A DNA stretch of 41,124 nt, from the NCBI GenBank assembly GCA_947632455.1, contig CANRPK010000010.1, forward strand, positions 1 through 41,124, read 5' to 3'. Positions 34,267 to 41,124 of the stretch are shown here, piece by piece. Position numbers and translations under genes: made by a program. Each line of letters opens with the position of its first letter. Position 1 is the stretch's first letter. The notes below the pieces were generated by a model. That model saw only the letters and a list, made by a program, of their open reading frames with translations, did not search any database and was not told where the DNA came from. The DNA comes from an uncultured Bacilli bacterium (GTDB lineage Bacteria; Bacillota_I; Bacilli_A; RF39; UBA660).

Positions 34267-34928
34267 ATTTGAATTTTTAAATCTTGATCATTATTAGCAA
34301 CAAAGACTTTTATATCATATTTTTTTATTAATTCATTAACAAATTTGTCTTCTAAACTTTTATATGGTTCAGTATTTTCAAAAATTAATATAGCAGGTTT
34401 AACATTTAGATCTGAAGGTAGATTATAATCTTCTTTTAATTTAGAAATATCTACTTCATGATAGTAAGTAATTATTTCTAATACACATCTTAAAAGAGTT
34501 TCAGGGCTAGTTGTATTTTTTAGTTCAATTAAATAAAGGGTATTATCTTGTTTAGAGATTAAATCTATTTTGCCCGCGATATTATGAAGTTTATCTTTTA
34601 GGGGAACTTGATAATTTAGAACTGTACCTATATAATCATAAGTTTTATTTAACATTTTTATAGCAATTATTTCTTCATAACGGTTACTACCTATATTAAA
34701 TTTACCATTATGTTTAACATTATAGCTTCTTTTTCGATTTATTTGTTCAATTTTAGTTAAGTCATAAGTAGGATTAGTTAATATTTCTTTGGCGATAATC
34801 TCGGAATACTTTTCTTTTGTATCTTTAGTAATTCCTTTATTATTAATAATTGAAGCTTTATACAATAAATTAATATTAGTATTTTTTGGTAAACGATTTA
34901 ATGTTTGTTCTTTAGTATACATTCTCAT
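34257..34928 (-). CDS. PD-(D/E)XK-like nuclease of unknown role
   Basis: 223 residues. The pattern HNIAGKIDLISK (Asp near residue 119), LYLIELKNT (E-x-K near 133-135) and then SPETLLRCVLEIITYYHEV matches the core of PD-(D/E)XK nucleases: metal-binding Asp, ExK strand, then a helix. An earlier helix contains RYEEIIAIKML, supplying the first Glu. Family not resolved. It is the last gene of the operon with the dead-polymerase paralogue, 43 bases after the MBL gene. A real DNA or RNA cutting activity is inferred from the intact motif. Confidence 0.65.
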   Translation of the reverse strand: MRMYTKEQTLNRLPKNTNINLLYKASIINNKGITKDTKEKYSEIIAKEILTNPTYDLTKIEQINRKRSYNVKHNGKFNIGSNRYEEIIAIKMLNKTYDYIGTVLNYQVPLKDKLHNIAGKIDLISKQDNTLYLIELKNTTSPETLLRCVLEIITYYHEVDISKLKEDYNLPSDLNVKPAILIFENTEPYKSLEDKFVNELIKKYDIKVFVANNDQDLKIQIKK

Positions 34929-34971
34929 TAGAAATCACATCCTTTTGTTCATTATAATATATATAAATTGG

Positions 34972-36204
34972 TTATTCAACTACTACAGTTTCATTTAAAG
35001 TTGGTATATAGGTATTTTTAACAATATTTTTTAGAGCTAAACCATTGGTGGTGTGAATGGGAATTACTTTTTTAGCATGCAAATTATTTAATAATTTAAT
35101 AGTGTTACTATCAGCATGACCAGAAGTATGAAGATTAATAATTGTTGTTAGACCATATTGTTTTATTTTAGCTAAGAAATCTTTTATTTCCGGTTTTTCT
35201 TTATACCCTTCCCACATAGAATAAATTAAGCAAGCATTAGTAATATGTTTATGGCGATATAATTTTTCTAAATCGGAAAGCATAGATGATTTTAGCAAAA
35301 AAGTATAAGAATTAGTTAAATAAGCTTTAGCCTTACAATATGGTTTTATTGGGGTTATATACTTGTTTTTAAAAGATTTGCTTTTATGAGAGTATTTTGT
35401 TGGTATCCAAGCATAAACATCATTAAAGGTTTGGGGATTAGGAATATGGGGATTATTTAATATTTTAACAACATTACTAGTAAATAAGTCTTCGATAAAA
35501 GTTTTATTGGTTAATTTGGAGGCTTTATAAAAGCTTGTTAGACGATCAATATTAGTAGAAGAAGTCATAATAAATACTTGATCATATTTTGAAAATATTT
35601 TAGTGGCTTTGTTACATAAATCTTCTTCTTTTAAAAATTCTTCATTATCTTTTCTACTTAAAGTAGTGGCCTCTGTGATAATTAAATCTACTTCTTTTAT
35701 AGTTTTTAGGGTTGATTTAAATAAAGAACCTTTTTTACCATGACTGCGAAAATCCCCTGTATGTAAAACTTTTTTATTATCAGCTTCTATAAGAAGCATG
35801 GCAGAATTATATGCAGAGTGATCTACTAAATAAGGAGTTACGATAATATCATTATTAATAATTATTTTTGATTTAAAAGACATATCAAAAGTTTTTAGAG
35901 ATTTTTTAGGGTTAGTAAAAGCATTTTGTAAGTCATAAATTTTTTTAGATATTGGTTCAATATAGATAGGAATATCTTTTAAAATATAATTAATTAAACC
36001 GATATGGTCTGGATGACTATGGGTTATAAAGACTGCATCATACCCTTTTTTTCCGATAGTTAAGCCTTCAATTTGGGGATTTTGATTTATTGAAGCAGTT
36101 AAGGATTCACCAAAATCGATAATAATTTTAGTATTATTATTACTAGTTATTTCGGTAATACATCCCCCTATTTCATTTATTCCTTTTAATATTCTTACTT
36201 GCAT
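34972..36204 (-). CDS. Beta-CASP metallo-beta-lactamase protein (RNase J-like)
   Basis: 410 residues. Metallo-beta-lactamase core with HSHPDHIG near residues 62-69, the His in YLVDHSAYNS, and HTGDFRSHGKKG, which together bind two zinc ions. The beta-CASP motifs follow: EATTLSR (acidic motif A), HTSGHAD (motif B) and PIHTTNG (motif C). The order is that of RNase J and related nucleases, but it lacks the long C-terminal RNase J domain (410 against about 555). All metal ligands are present, in contrast to the altered neighbours upstream. It starts 9 bases after the DnaB-like gene. Confidence 0.85.
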   Translation of the reverse strand: MQVRILKGINEIGGCITEITSNNNTKIIIDFGESLTASINQNPQIEGLTIGKKGYDAVFITHSHPDHIGLINYILKDIPIYIEPISKKIYDLQNAFTNPKKSLKTFDMSFKSKIIINNDIIVTPYLVDHSAYNSAMLLIEADNKKVLHTGDFRSHGKKGSLFKSTLKTIKEVDLIITEATTLSRKDNEEFLKEEDLCNKATKIFSKYDQVFIMTSSTNIDRLTSFYKASKLTNKTFIEDLFTSNVVKILNNPHIPNPQTFNDVYAWIPTKYSHKSKSFKNKYITPIKPYCKAKAYLTNSYTFLLKSSMLSDLEKLYRHKHITNACLIYSMWEGYKEKPEIKDFLAKIKQYGLTTIINLHTSGHADSNTIKLLNNLHAKKVIPIHTTNGLALKNIVKNTYIPTLNETVVVE

Positions 36205-36213
36205 TAGTACTCC

Positions 36214-36717
36214 TTAATTAATAATTAAAGCATGAGCTTTATTTTTAATAGCCCAATTATTTATTTGGGTTAATGTTTCTTTTAAACTATATTTAGTTTT
36301 AGATAATAATTCGGTTAAGTTATCAATTATTAAAATATTATAATCTTGATCTTCTAATATATAAGTTAAATAATCTTTAGGAAATACTTTAGCAGAACTA
36401 ATAATAAGAGGACTATTTTGAATTTTTTCTATGCTTTTAATAAATTTAGTTTTGGAAATATGATCCTTATTATTTTTACTTAGACCTATACAGGGATAAA
36501 AATATTTAATTATTAAGCGTTCATCAAGACCTGATGTAAAAGATATTAATTTACGAATATAGTAATCACTTCGAAATTTTAGGCTATAAAATCTTGTATG
36601 ATAATTATTTTCAAGGGAAAAATAATTAAGTAATTCAATTATTAATGAGCTTTTAAAACGAGGTTTTACTTTTATTATTAATAAATTAGCATTTAGAAGC
36701 ATATTATATAAGTTCAT
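36214..36717 (-). CDS. Truncated DnaB-like RecA-fold protein with lost Walker A
   Basis: 167 residues. The beginning can be laid on the C-terminal RecA domain of DnaB helicase: NLLIIKVKPRFKSSLIIELL where DnaB has LIILAARPSMGKT, then TRFYSLKFRSDYYIRKLISF and TSGLDERLI where DnaB has FFSLEM...ESGID, and NILIIDNLTELL for Walker B. In this copy the Walker A GKT is replaced (PRFKSS), and the catalytic Glu of SLEM is Lys (SLKF). The aspartate of Walker B stays. The protein ends soon after, so later helicase motifs and any hexamer partner surface are missing. Start ATG at 36717 overlaps the end of the PolC-like gene by 14 bases. Most likely a non-helicase derivative; the function is unknown. Confidence 0.7.
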   Translation of the reverse strand: MNLYNMLLNANLLIIKVKPRFKSSLIIELLNYFSLENNYHTRFYSLKFRSDYYIRKLISFTSGLDERLIIKYFYPCIGLSKNNKDHISKTKFIKSIEKIQNSPLIISSAKVFPKDYLTYILEDQDYNILIIDNLTELLSKTKYSLKETLTQINNWAIKNKAHALIIN

Positions 36718-38614
36718 AGTTATTTCCTTTTAAAAATAGTTTATTAATTATTTTATGATATATTATTTCATTAGTCGTGTATAAATTAAATAATGTAGTA
36801 ATAATTAAGTTTATAATAGCATCTTCCTTTAAAGTAATTATTTTATTTTGAAAAGATATTTCTAATTCTTGTAAATATGGGATGGTAAATACTTGGAAAA
36901 TATCATATTCTTTAATTAAAGCTTTAAGATATAATTCGTAATATATTTCCGGATAATAAGTACGATAATAAGATATATAGTAATGTTGTAATACTTTACT
37001 TAACCAATTTTCATCATAATTTAAATTTATTAGATCTTTTAAAGAAGTTATTTTAGGAGTTGGTTCTTCTAATTTTAAAATATAAGTAAAATTATTAGCA
37101 ATGAAATATTCAGAATAAGAATGATAATCTTGTCTTTTATTACTTTTTAATACTTCATACATATTTTTTAAGACTTCTTTATCTTCTAGGTGTATTTCAT
37201 AAATATCTTTTTTAGTTTTTTTAGATAAATCATATAATAAATTAATTAATCTAGTTGGTCGAAAACGTAATCTAACAAAATTCTTTTTTAGATAAGGACT
37301 AAATTCTAAGATAGGTAGTTTTTTTTCTTCTTTTACTTGATAATTTAGAGGAGTTATATTTAGGATATCTATATTTTTGGGAACTAAATAAAAAGTATCA
37401 AAACTAGGTAAAATATTTAGTTTAATATTACTTAATTTCATGGCTTCTTTAAAATTATAATCTTCGGGATTAATTTCTCGATAAATACCTTTAGCATATA
37501 ACTTATTTAAATATTTAGAAGTATAATTTTTAATTTGGGCTTCCACTTTTTCTGGCATAAATATTTCAAAGTAAAAACCATAATTATTATAGTCATTTAA
37601 TAAAGGCTTTAAATTTTTATAATCTAGAGGGTTTACCTCAATTAAACCTAAAAGATAACTGATAATAAAATGGCTAAAATAAGAACCAATAAGATTATAG
37701 GCACCAATGTTGCGAGCTTTAGCCATTATATCGCTTAAAAATAATATAGTTCCGGCTAAATTATTTTGATAAATTAAAGATAATTCATAATTAATTCTTT
37801 TTAGAACTGATTTAGGGATGACATCAAGATAAATTAGCTTAGCTCGACTTAAAACTTCTTTTTTAAGTAAATTTATTTCGGGTTCAGGAAGATAATATTT
37901 ATTATTAAATTTAAAATCATAGTTGGTAACCATATCTATTATTTTTTTAGGATTAGTAAGAATAGCTTCTTCATAATTAGGTAAAAACTTAAAATAATTT
38001 TGCATTTGGTCTAAACTATAATAATAATTATTATTACTATTTTTATTTAGAGTAGAAAGCAAAGAAAGATCTTCTTTATTTAAGGTATTAGGTTTACTAG
38101 TAGCGATTAACAATAAATTATATTTATTAGCAATGCTAGATAAATTTAAAATGGTAGATTTAGACATTAAAGGGTTTATTTCTAGGTAAGTATAATACTT
38201 TAAATAATTTTCTTCGTAATCAGTTATGGTATCTATACCTAATATTAGATTATTTATGTACTTTTTTAAATCTTTAAATAAAATAGTATCTGTTTTATTA
38301 AAATTTAATTTAGTAACTATTTGATATAGAGCTTTTATACCTTGATTATTTTTAGCTAAAATAATGCTTTTAATATTACTATGAGGGAATTTAATAATTA
38401 AAGTTATTCCATATATAATTTTTAAATTAGTTAAAGCCATTTGGTTTTTTAAATATTCAAAATCAGGAATAGAAGCACAATTACAATAATCTACTATACC
38501 AATACTGGAGATATTCTCTTTTTGACATTTAATTAATAAATCTTGAGGTTTAATTACGCTTTTATTACCTTTATAAGAATAGATGGTAGAAATATGTAAA
38601 TCACATCTTGACAT
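36704..38614 (-). CDS. PolC/DnaE-like polymerase paralogue with catalytic residues lost
   Basis: 636 residues from the ATG at 38614 (SD GAGGTG). It is collinear with PolC, but without the N-terminal and exonuclease parts. PHP region 1-240 (LAKNNQGIKALYQIV; LIATSKPNTLN), palm/linker 241-345 (INYELSLIYQNNLAG; SYLLGLIEVNPL at 319-330), LVPKNIDILNITPLNYQ near 410, and YRTYYPEIYYELYLKA near 550-565, which matches PolC's RIAYFK-Y-P-YY. The PHP ligands are gone (HxH is HIS at 7-9; TDH is VDY at 41-43; GDVHY is SKPNT). The polymerase PDIDLNF is YFEIF near 348-352, and the third Asp is Arg near 450. So it should lack polymerase and PHP activity while keeping the scaffold. The reading frame is intact over 1.9 kb, unlike a decaying gene. 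Confidence 0.75.
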   Translation of the reverse strand: MSRCDLHISTIYSYKGNKSVIKPQDLLIKCQKENISSIGIVDYCNCASIPDFEYLKNQMALTNLKIIYGITLIIKFPHSNIKSIILAKNNQGIKALYQIVTKLNFNKTDTILFKDLKKYINNLILGIDTITDYEENYLKYYTYLEINPLMSKSTILNLSSIANKYNLLLIATSKPNTLNKEDLSLLSTLNKNSNNNYYYSLDQMQNYFKFLPNYEEAILTNPKKIIDMVTNYDFKFNNKYYLPEPEINLLKKEVLSRAKLIYLDVIPKSVLKRINYELSLIYQNNLAGTILFLSDIMAKARNIGAYNLIGSYFSHFIISYLLGLIEVNPLDYKNLKPLLNDYNNYGFYFEIFMPEKVEAQIKNYTSKYLNKLYAKGIYREINPEDYNFKEAMKLSNIKLNILPSFDTFYLVPKNIDILNITPLNYQVKEEKKLPILEFSPYLKKNFVRLRFRPTRLINLLYDLSKKTKKDIYEIHLEDKEVLKNMYEVLKSNKRQDYHSYSEYFIANNFTYILKLEEPTPKITSLKDLINLNYDENWLSKVLQHYYISYYRTYYPEIYYELYLKALIKEYDIFQVFTIPYLQELEISFQNKIITLKEDAIINLIITTLFNLYTTNEIIYHKIINKLFLKGNNYELI

Positions 38615-38622
38615 AAAACACC

Positions 38623-38883
38623 TCAATCATTAAATGGTCTTAAAATAACTTTATGAAGCCTTTCAAGACAATTCTTAGGATACTTAATGGCATCTTTATT
38701 ACCATAATAGTATCTTGAAATTAAATACTTCATATATCCTGATAAATTATCTAGGGATTCAAGCTTTTGGATATATTCTTGAACCTCTTTATTATGGCGA
38801 TTTTTCCTTAATAGAATTAATTGTTCAGAAACATTTTGTTTTTGTTCCAATAATTCCTTCACTAAATTAGTTTGATTAGACAT
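38623..38883 (-). CDS. Small charged helical protein heading the polymerase-like operon
   Basis: 86 residues from the ATG at 38883; a TTG 21 bases earlier overlaps the SD (AAAGGAG) and is unlikely. It is helical and likely coiled coil in residues 5-50 (LVKELLEQKQNVSEQLILL), then a segment SGYMKYLISRYYYGNKDA and a basic end. No family recognised. It is followed by the PolC-like gene after 8 bases and shares its promoter. An adapter or regulator role is possible but not shown. Confidence 0.6.
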   Translation of the reverse strand: MSNQTNLVKELLEQKQNVSEQLILLRKNRHNKEVQEYIQKLESLDNLSGYMKYLISRYYYGNKDAIKYPKNCLERLHKVILRPFND

Positions 38884-38911
38884 TAATTTTTTTCTCCTTT
38901 TCAATAAATAA

Positions 38912-38920
38912 AGTATAGCA
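38912..38920 (-). promoter_or_regulatory. Extended -10 promoter of the polymerase-like operon
   Basis: Minus strand TGCTATACT (complement of 38912-38920), a TGnTATACT extended -10 element, about 30 bases before the ATG at 38883. No good -35 box is visible, as is usual with extended -10 sites. Confidence 0.5.
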
Positions 38921-38965
38921 CTTTTAAAAATTTAGATTTTAACTTAATTTTATAGAGGACAAAAA

Positions 38966-38992
38966 AAGGAATATTTTACAAGTTAATTCCTT
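38966..38992 (-). terminator. Terminator of the 211-residue protein gene
   Basis: AAGGAAT (38966-38972) and ATTCCTT (38986-38992) form a 7-bp stem with a 13-base loop; the minus strand goes on with TTTTTTT. It overlaps the stop codon and separates this gene from the operon that follows. Confidence 0.75.
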
Positions 38993-39618
38993 ATATTTTT
39001 AGTTTTATACCAAAGCTTTTTCTTTTTATTATAACCAATATTATTATAGATTAAATTTACATCTTGCATATATCTTTGAAGCCATTTATCATTAACATTT
39101 AACATATTTTTAAGATCTTTAGAAGAGAAATAAGTCTTTTTTATTTTAGTTAAACAAAGATGTAATTTTTCAATATTATGCCATCTTTTAGAAGTAAACT
39201 TAGAATTAGGAGTTAGTAAACTTTTTTGATATAATTCATTTATTAAAATATTAATACCCTCTTTATTATTAAGATATTTATTTTGATATTCAATATAAAT
39301 ATTAGAAAAAGGAATATGACCATAATCAAATTCTTCTAAAGATAAGATAATAACATACTTAAAATTTTTAAAAAAAGGCCTAAAATAACGATCTATTTCA
39401 TATACATCAGGATTATATATATCAATATCATTTTTTATTACATATAGATCATTAACAGTTAATAAAATAAACATTCCTTCTATATTATTTAATTCTTTTA
39501 AAGAATTAATTTTAATTAAGTTTAACTGAGTACCATTTATTAGATTATTTTTTATTTTAAGTTCAGGGATATAATAAGTATCATAAAAATCATTGATATA
39601 GACTAAATTATTTGGCAT
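38983..39618 (-). CDS. Unknown protein with possible C-terminal DNA-binding segment
   Basis: 211 residues from the ATG at 39618, preceded by AGGGTGA; an upstream frame to 39684 has no SD and passes through the promoter. No known domain found. The last 55 residues (TYFSSKDLKNMLNVNDKWLQ and on to LWYKTK) have a helix-turn-helix look with ASN-type spacing, followed by a short beta hairpin. The rest is alpha/beta with many aromatic residues. It stands alone between the IS element and the polymerase-like operon and has its own terminator; a regulator of that operon is one possibility, unproven. Confidence 0.55.
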   Translation of the reverse strand: MPNNLVYINDFYDTYYIPELKIKNNLINGTQLNLIKINSLKELNNIEGMFILLTVNDLYVIKNDIDIYNPDVYEIDRYFRPFFKNFKYVIILSLEEFDYGHIPFSNIYIEYQNKYLNNKEGINILINELYQKSLLTPNSKFTSKRWHNIEKLHLCLTKIKKTYFSSKDLKNMLNVNDKWLQRYMQDVNLIYNNIGYNKKKKLWYKTKNIRN

Positions 39619-39634
39619 AGTATTCACCCTTTTA

Positions 39635-39640
39635 ATTATA
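39635..39640 (-). promoter_or_regulatory. Possible -10 box of the 211-residue protein gene
   Basis: Minus strand TGTTATAAT contains TATAAT (complement of 39635-39640) with TG one base upstream, an extended -10. The resulting leader is about 10 bases. Confidence 0.4.
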
Positions 39641-39701
39641 ACACGTATAATACTGATTAGTAAATTGGTGAAGTTGCAAATCATTAATTTATGAGTATAA
39701 T

Positions 39702-39733
39702 AATTTTACTTATTTTTAAAAATAAGTAAAATT
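39702..39733. repeat. Perfect 32-bp palindrome next to the IS110 leader
   Basis: AATTTTACTTATTTTT (39702-39717) is followed directly by its exact reverse complement (39718-39733). It stands between the divergent minus-strand gene and the candidate IS leader. It may be a terminator of the pre-insertion locus, or part of the insertion target or IS end. The sequence alone does not place the IS boundary. Confidence 0.65.
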
Positions 39734-39735
39734 AA

Positions 39736-39901
39736 TGCGATTGAGTTTAGGCAGATTATAACAAGGGTCTTAAGTATCCATTCTTATGACGGCCTAGCTC
39801 TTTTCTTTTTATGTTCCTAGTTTTAGAATGTGAGGATTTTTTTTCAAATCTTATATAACAAGCGTGATGAGGAGTAAGAGGTACAAAAGAGTTCAATCGT
39901 A
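39736..39901 (+). ncRNA. Candidate IS110 bridge RNA
   Basis: The stretch upstream of the transposase is closed by a 9-bp long-range stem: bases 39736-39744 pair with 39893-39901 (core CGATTGA with TCAATCG). Inside are TAGGC/GCCTA (39748-39752 with 39791-39795) around a 38-base loop, a GATTT/AAATC hairpin (39835-39850) and TCTTA/TAAGA (39849-39853 with 39875-39879). About 166 nt in total, close to the size of known IS110 bridge RNAs, which come from this 5' region. TATAACAAG occurs in both large loops (near 39757 and 39854). Structure was drawn by hand; the boundaries are estimates. Confidence 0.55.
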
Positions 39902-39911
39902 AAAAGAAAAG

Positions 39912-41102
39912 ATGGTGCTTATGCATAATTGTTTAGCTATTGATGTAGCTAAAGGTAAAAGTATGGTTACTTTAATTAGTTCTTGTGGTGAAGTTCTAAT
40001 TGAACCATACGAAGTTAATCATTCTATTAATGATTTTTCTAATTTGCTTAATAGAATTAAAAATTTAAAATTAGACAATGTTTCTGTAATAATGGAATCT
40101 ACTGGTATCTATCATAGACCTATTGAAAGATTCTTTTTAGAAAATAATTTTAAAGTATTTATTATTAATCCTATCTATGGAAAAATGCAAAAAAGAAATA
40201 TAAGAAAGACTAAAACTGATAAAGAAGATTGTTTGAACTTAGTTAATTTATTTTTTACTAATACTTTTAAAGAATATAACAAACCAGATCAATTATATTT
40301 AGATTTAAATGCTTTATCTAGGCAATATTTTGCTTTAGATGAATTATGTGTAAATATTAAAAACAGATATAGGAATTTAATTTATTTATGTTTTCCGGAA
40401 TATGAAGAAATTTTTAAAGGAAACACTATTTATTCTAACCTTGCTTTAGAATTTATTGAAAGTTTCCCTCATGCTGATATTATTTCTAATACTAGAATTG
40501 ATAGATTACAAAATTTCCTTAAAAATCATGATTTTAGATATTGGAAAATGAAAGCAATTAAAATTAAAGAATATGCCTCTAATTCTTATCCATCAGTTAA
40601 TGTTAATGATGAATTAGTTTCTAATTTATCTCAAATAGCGAGATTAGTTAATGAATATCAAAAAGCTATTGATATTGTTAAATACAAAATCATTTTTTTA
40701 GCTAAAAAATCTAAATATTTTAAACCAATTAATTCTATTTATGGTGTTGGTGAATTTAGTACTTCTATTATTATTGCTGAGTTGGGTGATATTAATAGAT
40801 TTCACAATATTAAAGAATTAACTGCTTATTGTGGACTTGATCCATCTATTAAACAATCTGGTAGATCAGTGAATGTTCATGGTCCTATTTCTAAATCAGG
40901 TAACAAATATATGAGAAAAATTCTTTATATAGCTTGTTCTAACATTATTACTGTTGTTGGTAGAACGAAAGTTGAAAATGATATTGAAATTTATTACAGA
41001 AAAAAACGTAATGAAGGTAAACATCATTACGCAGCAACTATTGCTTGCACAACTAAATTACTTCGCAAAATTTTAGCTTTGTGTAAGCAATTAGATAAGT
41101 AG
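39912..41102 (+). CDS. IS110-family transposase (DEDD type)
   Basis: 396 residues from the ATG at 39912, or 393 from 39921; the SD is weak at both. N-terminal RuvC-like DEDD domain with LAIDVAKGKSM near residue 8-18, VIMESTGIYHRP near 60 and KTDKEDCLNL near 100. A central helical region follows, then the Transposase_20 domain: NSIYGVGEFSTSIIIAELGD, LTAYCGLDPSIKQSG and the catalytic serine region GPISKSGNKYMRKILYIAC. Full length for the family. The enzyme recombines DNA as a tetramer guided by a bridge RNA from the same element. Codon use is as AT-rich as its neighbours, so the element is adapted to this genome. Confidence 0.92.
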   Translation: MVLMHNCLAIDVAKGKSMVTLISSCGEVLIEPYEVNHSINDFSNLLNRIKNLKLDNVSVIMESTGIYHRPIERFFLENNFKVFIINPIYGKMQKRNIRKTKTDKEDCLNLVNLFFTNTFKEYNKPDQLYLDLNALSRQYFALDELCVNIKNRYRNLIYLCFPEYEEIFKGNTIYSNLALEFIESFPHADIISNTRIDRLQNFLKNHDFRYWKMKAIKIKEYASNSYPSVNVNDELVSNLSQIARLVNEYQKAIDIVKYKIIFLAKKSKYFKPINSIYGVGEFSTSIIIAELGDINRFHNIKELTAYCGLDPSIKQSGRSVNVHGPISKSGNKYMRKILYIACSNIITVVGRTKVENDIEIYYRKKRNEGKHHYAATIACTTKLLRKILALCKQLDK

Positions 41103-41124
41103 TCATCCACCACTTGACTACACT

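Larger units (their letters stand above)
39734..41124 (+). mobile_element. IS110-family insertion sequence, right end outside the window
   Basis: Contains a long 5' non-coding leader and one transposase gene in the normal IS110 order. No terminal inverted repeats or target duplications are expected for the family. The left boundary is not certain (somewhere around 39690-39740). The right end is not visible because the window stops 22 bases after the transposase. Confidence 0.7.

Noticed and set aside
1-41124. CRISPR arrays, rRNA or tRNA genes
   Set aside because: No regularly spaced repeats, no conserved rRNA stretches and no cloverleaf with CCA-ready acceptor stem were seen in the gaps.

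Overview
The window looks like the chromosome of a very AT-rich Gram-positive bacterium of the Bacillota, most like the uncultured gut Bacilli that branch near Mollicutes and Erysipelotrichales. This is inferred from the strong A/T bias at all positions, Shine-Dalgarno (SD) sites of the AGGTGA/GGAGG type, and Firmicutes genes such as ylxM, ftsY, dnaD and clpC. It makes peptidoglycan (murC, murE with a DNPR meso-DAP signature, dapF, uppP), so it is not a wall-less mollicute. Several genes end cleanly in TGA just before or inside a terminator and all tryptophans are TGG, so the standard code applies.

Layout. 1-770: rpmB and a DUF6512-like membrane protein. 774-9999: an accessory surface region on the minus strand with four signal-peptide proteins that end in a type IV secretion (VirB2/TrbC-like) pilin hairpin, a TrbL/VirB6-like channel protein and a soluble partner. 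It is interrupted by an RlmD/TrmA-family methyltransferase and a GC-rich pseudogene scrap. 10127-21045: housekeeping genes, namely murC, a tRNA dihydrouridine synthase, pduL, a metB-dapF-murE operon, a dTMP cluster (a deoxynucleotide kinase and dfrA divergent from thyA) and a ClpC-type unfoldase. 21096-29602: ftsY-ylxM-nudix, ftsK, a membrane thioredoxin-fold protein, cca-dnaD-nth and mscL-miaA. 29658-34231: two paralogous secreted proteins, miaB, a DUF3603-like gene, a small membrane protein and uppP.

34257-39618 is the most unusual part. One minus-strand operon encodes a small coiled-coil-like protein, a PolC-like polymerase paralogue whose metal-binding residues are replaced, a truncated DnaB-like RecA fold without a Walker A motif, a beta-CASP metallo-beta-lactamase and a PD-(D/E)XK-like nuclease. 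A separate upstream gene of unknown function precedes it. 39734-41124 is the left part of an IS110-family element. Its roughly 170-nt leader is closed by a long-range stem and is a candidate bridge RNA. The right end lies beyond the window.

Two candidates for undescribed biology stand out: the replisome-derived but apparently catalytically dead operon, and the modular pilin-anchored surface proteins that keep a near-constant 3' cassette while their ectodomains diverge. No VirB4 or VirD4 ATPase is present, so any secretion function would need partners encoded elsewhere.
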